Assembly: GCA_001247695.2 (NCBI GenBank)
Contig: LGRX02026012.1
Coordinates: 1 to 48,548 of the forward strand
Direction of reading: 5' to 3'
Origin: Cymbomonas tetramitiformis
Lineage: Eukaryota; Chlorophyta; Pyramimonadophyceae; Pyramimonadales; Pyramimonadaceae
DNA length: 48,548 bases
How positions within the stretch are numbered: the first letter of the stretch is position 1; each line of letters opens with the position of its first letter. Under the pieces are notes generated by a model that worked only from the letters and a program-made list of their open reading frames with translations, had not been told where the DNA came from and made no database searches. This document shows, piece after piece, positions 20,176 to 29,822 of the stretch. Position numbers and translations under genes: made by a program.

Positions 20176-23100
20176 ATGCACCCTGGAATAATGAGTGAGA
20201 CTGTAGCCACAAATAAGAAATGGCGACACAAGGCGCACATGAACTGCAATAATAACTCACAAAGCAAGAAGCAAAAGGAGGGAGCAAACCTAAGACGAAA
20301 CTGTGAACAAATGTATAGACAGGAAGGTGAACAAACTGGCCCTACAGGTATGCAGGAAGATAGAGGAAACCCTAATGCTACCCTAGGTAAATTGAGTACC
20401 AAAAGGCCCCTGGGGGGAGTAGCACAGAAAGGCTCGACAGGAAAACTCTTGGGGGGACTATTTTACAAATGGACAGGCGATACGCAAATTTACAGAGGGA
20501 ACCGGCAAACTTCGGTGTTTAGCGAATTGCTCCAGGAGCTCTACGTTAAAATACGAAGTTTTGTAAAAACGACCCTAACAGAGCAAAATTTTAAGGAGAC
20601 AACCAAGGGCCACACACAAGAACATATTGGGGAAAACGTAGCCCAGACATGTGGCAAAAAGTATGGGAAGACGCTGCAGGCAAATGTAACGCGTAACACA
20701 GAAAGCAACGCGGGGTCAGGAGAACCCGCACGCTGGCAGAAAGACGGGGTTAGCGACAACAAAAGGAACCCACGAGATATATTGAAAGGGAAAAGGCTGA
20801 TTGCAACAACCTGCACAACTATATGGAGGGAAATGAAGGGAAACCCTAAACCAAAAGGGGCTTACCTACAGAAGAAAGGGGGAATAGGGGCACATAACAG
20901 CGAAATTGGACGGAAATATTTTACACAGAACCTACAAATGGTACAATACGAATGTAAAATAAAAACAAGCTTGAACAAACGACATTGGACATTTAGCGAA
21001 TTGCTCCAGGAGCTCTACGTAAAAATGCGAAGTTTTGTAAAAACGACCCCAGCAGAGAAATATTTTAGGAAGACAACCAAGGGTAGCACACGAAAACATA
21101 TTGGGGAGGATGCAGCCCAGATGTGCTGCATAAAAGACGGGACGACACCACGGGCATATGTAACGCGTAACAAGGAGAACAGTGTGAAGACAGGAGAACA
21201 TGCACGCTGGCAGAATGATAGGGACAATAACAACATAAGGAACCCACAAAGTATATTGAACAGGAAAAGGCTGACTACAACAACCTACACAACTATATGC
21301 AAGGGGATGAGGGGAAACCCTAAACCAAAGAGTACTTACCTACAGGAAAAGAGGGGAATAGGGGCACATAACAGCAAAATTGGACGGAAATATTTTACAC
21401 AGGGCCTACAAATGGTGAAATACGAACATGAAATGAAAATGAGCTTGAACGGACGACATTGGACATTTAACGAATTGCTCCAGGGGCTCCACGTAAAAAA
21501 ACGAAGTTTTGTGCGAACGGCCCAAACGGGAAAATATTTTGAAGGGGCACCCATAGAGCATACACAACTAAGGTTTGAGGAAAAAGAAGCTCAGAAAAGC
21601 AGTAAGGCAAGTACAAGGGGACGGAAGGAGTGTGTAACGCGTAACAAGGGAGGCAGTGCGGAGGAAGGGAAACACAACCAAAGGAGATGCGTGACGAATA
21701 ATAGACATGAAGATAACCCACAAGGCGCACCAATAAAAGCGGTACTTGTAATTTGCGTTGTGATTACGGTCCTAACAAAAAGTAACATTAACGAGCGAAA
21801 AAGACCAGCACGAAAACCAACACAAAGGGTGCGGGTGACGAAATGCAAGGAGGCTAGCAGGAGGGCAGAAACGGGAGTGCTGGGTGAAGCTCCGGAAAGG
21901 GAGCATGCAGCACAGTGCATGCAGAAACGAAGCACAGCGGCAACAGCAAAAACCCGGCAAACAGTTGAAACTGGAAAGGGAAGTGAAGAAATGCCAAGAG
22001 GAGTCAACGACCAACACCAAGAAATAACACAGGAAAAGCCCCCAAAGGGCCCCAGGTGGTTAGCCACAACGGAAGAGGGGGGACGAAGGGCGAACTTCGG
22101 GAGAAACCCCACATATTACCTACGCGCAAACCGGCAGGAACACGCATATGCACACAAGAAAGGAAGGAGATATTGGAGTGAATATGCGAAGGGGAAAACA
22201 TGCAGGTGGGTACAACGCACCAAATATGACAGACCACAAATAGTCAGGAGCAACCAGGTAGTAAGGCAAGAAACAAAGGACAGGGACAATAGTAAGTGGG
22301 CGCGAAAACATGGCGAGATGCGCCGAATGAAAAGGGAAGGCCAAAACATAGCGAGAACGGTGGGAGCCCAAATAATGAGCATGCATGTAACACTAGGTGT
22401 GCTGGGCACTCTGGCTAAACGGATGAAGCAGGCACAACTGGCAATGAAAAACCCTCGACAAGAGGTACCGCAGGTCAAAGCGGTGAATGAAAAGTCTACG
22501 GTAGCACGAGGAGCAGCCTTGGGCACAAGACCCAACAGGAAAGCTGAACAGATTGAGGAGGCGGGTAGGTATGCCGAAGCGAAACCACAGCCCTCACATA
22601 TAGGGGGGGGAACATGCTCGAACGAGAAAATGGAAGGACAGTACCCCAAGAATTCTGTCACGCAGGGAATATTTGCCAAGGATGGGAAACTGAATATGCA
22701 CCAAGTGGACCTCGCGCTCGAAACACTGGAAGACAACCCTCCGGGTTCAACAACCATGCAAGAAATACTGAAGATGCTGAGGGAAAATGACAAAAAATTT
22801 CTGGAAATGATAAAAGAAAAAGTCGCCAAAAAGGGTGGCACCCAGATACCAGTAGTAGGAAACGGACACTGGCTACTACTGATGGTAGGAGTCTGCGTCG
22901 CAAAAGGTAACAACACGTTGCAGGCCTATGTATACGATTCTATGGGCATGGAAAGACAGACACGGAAGAAAACCGCCCAAGGGCACACGAGAATGGCGGA
23001 GGAACTGCAAGGAGCAGTGAGTGCATGGGTAACGGGCAACAAGGAGGCAATGGGGTGCCTGGAAGCTAGAGCCACGCCGATGTACGACAGGCACCAACAC

Positions 23101-26100
23101 GATGCATTCAGCTGCGGCGTCTGGGTGATATATATTGCGGAGCTATGGCAACAGTGGCTGTTAGAAAGGAACGGAGCCTGGATACAACATGTGTACACGA
23201 ACACACTCCAAACCAGTCGATGCGTGACACTACACACCACGGAAATAGTGAATAAATGCAGAGACAGATTCAGGCCAAAGATAAAGTCGGCCATAATGAG
23301 GGAAAATAAGCCACATGCAGAACAGGACACGGATGAAGTTGAGCTGACAAGGGAGGACCCAGCAAAAAGGACTGGGGCAAAACAGGCGCGAACCCAAGGA
23401 ACGTGTGCGGCGGATGCCTTCATGAGGGAGGTGGAGCGTGGCCGCACAGGGGAACAGGTGGAGGACACAATGCGACAACAAGGGGTGGGCATACAAACAA
23501 TAATGAACGTTCAGGAAGCACTTCAAGCGCTACAACAAGACACTGAAGCCCTCATAGGTGAAACAATGAGAAAACTGTCGACAGATGGCCGAACCCAAAT
23601 AGCAATAAGAGATGGAGAAAAATGGGCGATGATGATGCTCACAATAACACGCCAGGACATGCAGGCGCATGTGTGGCTACCTACTGGAGGAATAGAAAAA
23701 CAGGACGAACTGCTAATAGCTATAGATGTTTGGACCATACTGCGAGAAGCCTACGACCTGCAAAAGGTGAAATATAGTGGACTAAAAACACATAGCACAC
23801 CACCAGAATGGGGAAAATTCAGTCAAGGTGAGCAAGCGATAAGAGTGGCGGGGAGCTGGAAATACTGGCATGTTGATGGCAAACCAGGACACTTCAAACT
23901 CGGGACTAGAAACACGGCACGGCTGCAGGGGGAGACTCGGGAGATGCGGCGGACGACAGAACAAACAACTGGGCTGGCCGAGGAGGACATGAAAAGTGAC
24001 GAACCGAAGGAAGATGGCAGGGCACCTACTACGGAGCAACACGCCACGGGCGAAGCAACGGAAGAAAAGAACACAAGTACCACGGACAAGCTAGTTCAGG
24101 CCACGCTACGGTTCCGTCCGATAAGCAAAGAACAAGCGAACGAAAGACTAAAGAAGGAGGAGGGAACGGCGACAGGAAAAAAGCTGAGGCCTCCCGCGAA
24201 CGCCAAGAAATACCCGCCACCTACTACAACAACGAAAATGAACAAAAGGGACAATGAGGAAACCAAAGGGTCCCTGGAGGCACTGAAGCAATGGGGTGGG
24301 AACATGCCAAAAACGGAGAACCTAAACATTGAAGAAATGGGAGAAGCACAACAACACACCATAAATTTCCTAACATGGAACATACAGGGCGCCCGGCACT
24401 CACTGTACGAACTGGAGGAGCAAATGAAAAAATGGGAGATAGATATAGCAATAGTCACGGAAACTAAGACTGCGAATGAGGAAATAAAAAGACACTTCAG
24501 AAACAAAAAACAGTCAAACATATGCACAAACATACCAACAGAGGAAGGGGAGGGAGAAGAGAGCAACCACACGGCGGGCCTTGCCGTAATACTCACAGGG
24601 GAATATGCCAAACCACATAACTACACCGAGGTGCAGGTACCGCACTTACGAGGAGTACTCACACACACGCTGCTCCACTTTCCGGGAGGAAAATACTTAC
24701 ACCTGCTAGGGGTATACTACCCGGTGGAAGGGAAAGACGTGGCGGAAGAGACAGGACGAGGGGAACTCGACAGAGAGGCGGCCAGAAATGGCATACAGGA
24801 GTATGTGCGAATGGTGACCACAGCCAGCGAAAATGCGGTAGGACAAACAGTACTAATTTGTGGGGACCTGAATGCCACGACGGGAACACCGAAAAATAGC
24901 AGGGACAAAGAATGGAACAAAACCCTGGAAGCCACGGGTCTGCAAGATGTGGGAGGGACCAGGGAAACAACACTAACATGGCATGAACGACGGAACATAG
25001 ACAGAATGCTAGCAAGCAAAGCAGAATTACAATACTACACGCAACCAACGGCAGGAGAACTCACCGAGCTACACATGAGCGACCACAAAATGGTCTGCAC
25101 AACGCAACTGGACCTAAAAGCCTGGGGGACCCACCGACCAACGACACAAAAGCCACAACATGCAAAAACAGACAGACTGAAACTCCCGCTAACAGAAGCA
25201 GAGGGGAATACCCTCAGGCAAACACTGGACGCTGCATATACGAAGGAATTACAAGATGAAATGCAAGAAGCAATAAACGGAATAAAAACAGCAACCAGCA
25301 CAAGGCACAGAAAAAGGGCAATAGACTACGCGGGAGGGGTGGTTGCAAGGATAATGGGGGAAGCAAGAGACAGGGCAATGATGGATGTCAACTTACCGAA
25401 ACAAGCGGCAGCACCAGAACAACAACATGGACTACACCTCCCAAAAACCCTCCGCAAAGAAAGGGACGGCCACCTGAAAGAAAGGAACAGGTGCCGTGAG
25501 AACATAGCATTATGGAAGAAGGACATAGAAACACGAGAACAAGTAACCGAGGAAGCACGGACGGAAGATTTTGACAACCGAACAAGCGAAATGAGGAAAT
25601 GGGAACAATGGGAACGGGAACAGAAAAAGCTTGCGACAAAAGAGGCAAGGAAGTGCATTAAAGAGCACGAAGCAAACCGAAAACAGAAAACAAGAATGAA
25701 AATGAGAGAAGGATACTGGGGCAACATAAAGCACTACCATAAATTGATATACAAAAAAGAGATAGAAAACGGAACAGCACCAGCTACAACAATACAAGCG
25801 ATTGAAACCATACAAGGAGAGCTAGTGGTAGGACACCAAAAAGTGGCACAGGCAATGGGCGAACACATTGCGTGGTCGGAACCATACAAAATGAAGGAAC
25901 CAGAGAAAGGACTTAAAGATACGCCACCCTGGCTTGACGAAAGGTACAAGAACTACATGAAGGAAAACCAATGCAAAAGGCCGGACCAAACAAAAGTAAA
26001 CCTAAATGTGGACAAAGAGGCCTATCGACAGGCGGTGAAGAAAATGAAAACCAACAAAGCAGCCGGGCCCATGGGGATACAAAATGAAATACTGAAACAG

Positions 26101-27657
26101 ATGCCGGACAGATTCCACGACCAACTGTGTGAACTCATGAAATTAATGTGGGAGCATAGACACACCCCCCTACCATGGAAAAAAGGCTACTTCTGCTTCC
26201 ACCACAAGCAGGGTGAAGTAACAAAACAAAAAAACTACCGACCTATAGCACTACTGGATTGCCTGTTCAAATTATACACTACAGTACTCACAAAAATGCT
26301 AGCTGACTTCTGTGAAATAAACGGCATGCTCTCGGAAGCACAAGAGGGCTCAAGGGAAAACCACAACACAATGAAGCAACTCACCAGGGTAACCAATGCC
26401 ATTGAAGACGCCAACCTCTCCAAACAAAACCTACATGCAACCTACGTGGATTTCGAAAATGCGTATGGCTCGGTTGACCACAAAAGACTCATTACGACGC
26501 TAAAACACCTAGGGGTGCCACCACAACTTACCGAAGCTGTTAGGGACATACTGGGCGAAAACGAGGAGGACTCCATGCAAATGAGAGCAAAAGTAGGGGA
26601 CCAGGTCTCGGAAGAGGTGCCAATAAGAAGGGGGATTCTGCAAGGCGACAGCATGAGCCCGCTACTGTTCATACTATACCTGGAACCTCTCCTTAGATGG
26701 CTAGAGGTGGGAGACCATGGATACCAGCACAAGTATGCAACTGACAGGGAGCTCAGAGGGGAACTGAGAACCTCCTCCGGAGCGTTTGTGGACGACCTAA
26801 TTATACTAACCAAACTAATGACAGGCATGGAGCAACAGCTAAAGAAACTCTCGGCATTTGGAGACTGGAGTGGACTCAGAATAAACGAGGACAAAACAAA
26901 GATAACAGGGGTAGAACATGGCAACAAAAACGTGAAAGAAAGTAGGCACCAAGGGGTGAAATGCGGAAGTCGAACGCTAAAAGTCCTTAAGGCCGGGGAT
27001 ACCTACAAATACCTGGGGGTCCTACTCAATATGCTGGGGACATGGAAAGAGGAGAAAAGAAAGTCACTACGGGAACTCAAAAGAAGAATAGACGCACTAC
27101 TGGCAACCCCCCTCACACAAAGACAAAAAGAGTACTCCCTGAAGTCGGCCATATTGGGGAAATTCAAATACGGACTCCACCTCGGGATATACACACAGGG
27201 TGAAATACAACAGGCCGAAAATCAGCTGGGAGCCGCGATGAAAAGAATATATGGACTCCCCGCGAATGGTACGCCCAATGAACTAAACACGGAGGAAAAA
27301 GAGGAATATGGACTGGGGCTCCAGTCCCTACAGGCAATATATGCACAGGAAGTATACACGGGACTGGCAGGCGCTGTTCAGAGTGAGGAAGACAAAGGGG
27401 CCCAGATGGGATACGGCAAAAGGGAGAGAAACCTTCAAACCAGACAAAGAATGTCACAAGTCAGCAGGTCCACAGCCGGGCTACTGGGAAAACACTTCGA
27501 AGAAAGGGGACACAGCAGCACAAGGAGCAAGCTAAAAATGGGACTGCAGACACAAACGAACACTCTGAGGAAGATGAATGCTCTGAATGAATATGGAATA
27601 CGCGTGAAAGGAGTGGGAACCCACATGCAGGAACTGGGTAAAGAAACGGTAGCACTT
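20176..27657 (+). CDS. LINE2 ORF1: repeats, Ulp1-like protease, protease-like module, APE endonuclease, reverse transcriptase
   Basis: The start is taken at ATG 20176 (MHPGIM); another ATG lies at 20191, and the frame is open further upstream into non-LINE sequence. Three N-terminal repeats lie at about 20516-21720. The Ulp1/C48-like protease shows GHW (His 22867), YDSMG (Asp 22936) and FSCGVW (Gln 23095, Cys 23113). A related module without catalytic residues follows (about 23500-23870). The APE endonuclease runs from FLTWNIQG (about 24370) through VTETK and GDLNATT to MSDHKMV (about 25075-25095). The RT includes NYRPIALLD (about 26236), DFENAYGSVD (about 26449), RRGILQGDSMSPLL and catalytic FVDD (Asp 26791 and 26794). 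The C-terminal thumb ends at 27657, where the DNA transposon cuts the frame. Without that insert the frame would stop at TAA 29821-29823. Confidence 0.85.
20516..21720 (+). repeat. three tandem repeat units in the N terminus of LINE2 ORF1
   Basis: Units start near 20519, 20996 and 21469 (spacing 477 and 473 bp), each opening with AGCGAATTGCTCCAGGAGCT or a close variant followed by a CTCTACGT-like block; the third is shortened and more diverged. Each unit contains GTAACGCGTAAC. The proteins repeat F.ELLQ.L.VK.RSF and KYFTQ.LQMV.YE. The function is unknown; nucleic-acid binding is possible given the basic composition. Confidence 0.85.
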
Positions 27658-27663
27658 CAAATT

Positions 27664-27697
27664 TGTCGCACCGGGTATTTTATTTGTCGTGTCGCAA
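27664..27697 (+). repeat. left terminal inverted repeat of the DNA transposon
   Basis: It begins TGTCGCAC and ends TGTCGTGTCGCAA. The reverse complement of 29754-29787 differs at one position, the ninth base. Confidence 0.9.
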
Positions 27698-27714
27698 GAC
27701 AGATTGGAATTATA

Positions 27715-27754
27715 CCGTGCGACAGAAATGAGCCGGGGGCTCATATCTGTCGCA
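27715..27754. repeat. subterminal hairpin of the DNA transposon
   Basis: TGCGACAGAAATGAGCC is followed after a short G-rich loop by GGCTCATATCTGTCGCA. Arms of 17 bases have one mismatch. It contains the same GCGACA core as the terminal repeats, suggesting a transposase-binding or transposition-complex site. Confidence 0.8.
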
Positions 27755-28194
27755 GGTGCGACAATCATGAGTACCACGCTCATTTCTGTCGTGAAAATTC
27801 ACAGAAAATTTCCGAAAATGAAATTAAGCTAGGGGGAACACAAACGAATAGTACCGCGAATATGACTTGAAAAACAAAATTACTGAACGAGTAGTACCGC
27901 GAATATTACATAAAACACAGGTGTATTATACGATCACTTGGGGACATTCATATAGCACGGAGCATACATGAGTAGCAAGCAAGCAAGCATTTCAGATGGA
28001 TAAAGATACTAAGAGAAAAACCGATTACTCTCTTAAAAAATATTAGCATAAATACTTATTACTACTAGGCTGCTAGTTTCTAATACAAGGATTCAACTAC
28101 CCGAGGGCGATATGAAAATCTAAACTAGGAAACTAGAGCACAGCGCACGTTCCAAAATCTTCAGAACCAAAACGTTTCCTGCAGCACACGAACA

Positions 28195-28720
28195 GCGAAT
28201 CAGTCAGGACGTTGGGGATCGAACCCAATACCGACAGCCAACTGCTGTCCGCATTTCACCCTCGGGTGGGCGTCTACGTACAAAATAGACGTTTTGAAAA
28301 CAGCAGCGGAACAGTGGGTGGAAAATCTAAAATTCTGAACATCAATAATCGGCGAAACCTAAACAGAGCTGGAAGTCACAGGATGCCGCGAGCACTCTGC
28401 TGGCGGCATAAAAGGATGCTCGGCGTAAAAAACAAAACCTGCAAAAAACGAAACGCTGGTTAGTAAAGACGTTGGGAATCGAACCCAACCCGTCGGAGAA
28501 TCCCGCCGGTCTCCAAGCACCCCTTCAGCTTAGTAGGGCCAGAGGGAAAGATGCCGCCAGGAACGTTGCTGGCGGCTTCAGAAAAGGCACAGCATGAATT
28601 ATACACTATGGCCGTTGCTGGCGCCTTCAGAAAAGGCACAGCATAAACCTGCAAAAAAACAGAGCGCTGCTCAGGAAGGAAGAATTCCTGTTGAAAATTG
28701 AACTCAAACCGTCAGGCGGG
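28195..28720 (-). repeat. three tRNA T-arm-like (Pol III B-box-like) units inside the DNA transposon
   Basis: On the minus strand, 28212-28228 reads TTGGGTTCGATCCCCAA and 28472-28488 reads TTGGGTTCGATTCCCAA. Both have a 5-bp stem and the 7-base TTCGATY loop of a tRNA T arm, and contain the B-box core GGTTCGATYCC. A diverged third (about 28691-28708) keeps a pairing stem. Each is followed by CGTC or preceded by a GC-rich stem. No full cloverleaf could be drawn, so these are not called tRNA genes. Confidence 0.6.
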
Positions 28721-29064
28721 ATGCAAAGACGCCCGACGGCCTCCAATCATCCATGTATCGCAGGATGGGCTGCTGGTGGGATGCGGCTCATGTGAGAACA
28801 TCGCAGGAACGCCCCCCCGCCGGGTTCCACGCATGCACACGAAAACATGGTCGACATGAAATATCGCTAAAGAAAAGTAGCGCGCAAAAATCATTAATCA
28901 AACAAAAACACAAGCCGCGCGCTGAGACAGCGAGCAGGTAGGCGCAAGATAAGAGCTTGGAGAAAAATGAAAACGTTGCCGACCAGGATCATACCATATC
29001 CACTTTTGTCCGGGGCGCGCCGCCGATAGGAGTGGTGAGATGATCTTGAATGACGAGATGCGTA

Positions 29065-29580
29065 AATAATTGTAAATTCCGCATATCTTCGGTGTAAAAT
29101 ATGGAATTGTTACCCGTGTCTCTCGTTGTCGGTTACGACCGAACGGTCGAAACAATCCGGGGTAGGACTGCTGAGATCGGTAAACCTGTTATTAGAGCAG
29201 TTTTGCGACAAATTCATAATTGTAAATTCCGCATATCTTCGGGGTAAAATATGGAATTGTTACCCGTATCTCTCGTTGTCGGTTACGACCGAACGGTCGA
29301 AACAATCCAAGGTAGGACTGCTGAGATGCTATCGTATCATGATTGGTCGGTATAACGCGAGCGCTCGACACATTCATGGTAGGACTGCTGGCATGGATGG
29401 AAAACAGTATATATATCTTCGTGGTATAATTTTGAATTGTTAAACGTTTCTCTCGTTGTCGGTTACGACCGAACGGTCGAAACAATCCGGGGTAGGACTG
29501 CTGAGATGCTATCGTATCATGATTGGCCGGTAAAGCGCGAGCGCTCGACACAATCCGGGGTAGGACTGCTGACATGGGCA
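29065..29580 (+). repeat. three direct repeats in the right half of the DNA transposon
   Basis: Copies centred on TCTCGTTGTCGGTTACGACC begin at 29121, 29271 and 29451 (spacing 150 and 180 bp). Each continues through CGAACGGTCGAAACAATCC to GGTAGGACTGCTGA. Units 2 and 3 also share TGCTATCGTATCATGATTGG and the palindrome CGAGCGCTCG. Confidence 0.9.
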
Positions 29581-29753
29581 GAAAATTTTCGAAAAATTTC
29601 CAACGGCATAATTTTTGAGGGACAGCTCCTGCGGTGTGGCCTGTTGATGTCACTTTTTTCCAGGAAACCTGTTTCGCTCCTTTAAGGGAAACGAAATGAA
29701 AAACAGCATATTTCTGAAAAAGCTGCGAAGCGTCGTTAATATAAACGAATCTT

Positions 29754-29787
29754 TTGCGACACGACAAATAAAATACCCCGTGCGACA
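29754..29787 (-). repeat. right terminal inverted repeat of the DNA transposon
   Basis: This is the partner of 27664-27697. It is followed directly by CAAAT and then by LINE2 sequence. Confidence 0.9.
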
Positions 29788-29822
29788 CAAATGAGGGGCT
29801 ACCTAAAGAAACACTACCTATA

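Larger units (their letters stand above)
27664..29787. mobile_element. non-autonomous DNA transposon with 34-bp terminal inverted repeats, inside LINE2
   Basis: The terminal inverted repeats (27664-27697 and 29754-29787) match at 33 of 34 positions and begin TGTCGCAC. The flanks carry CAAAT on both sides (27658-27662 and 29788-29792), a likely 5-bp target duplication with one extra T on the left. The element is 2.1 kb and has no frame resembling a transposase, so it must be mobilised in trans. Copies of TGTCGCA or its complement recur near the ends, as expected for transposase-binding sites. The superfamily is not assigned. The short frames inside have no recognisable product. Confidence 0.85.

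Noticed and set aside
16242..20402. Full 1,386-codon minus-strand frame as one Gag with a hydrophobic N terminus
   Set aside because: The part above about 19970 lies antisense within LINE2 and is T-rich read-through of an A-rich strand, which gives spurious hydrophobic residues; only the part below is gag.
20541..27783. The many minus-strand frames opposite LINE2 rich in Phe, Leu, Ser and Cys
   Set aside because: They are shadows of the A-rich coding strand, without domains.
28195..28500. Genuine tRNA genes on the minus strand
   Set aside because: Only T arms and a possible anticodon-like stem can be drawn; no acceptor stem or A box, so they are listed as tRNA-like repeats.
27640..29815. 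TAAAGAAAC on both sides of the DNA transposon as its target duplication
   Set aside because: The copies are not adjacent to the terminal inverted repeats; CAAAT directly at both ends fits better and gives a consistent reading frame.
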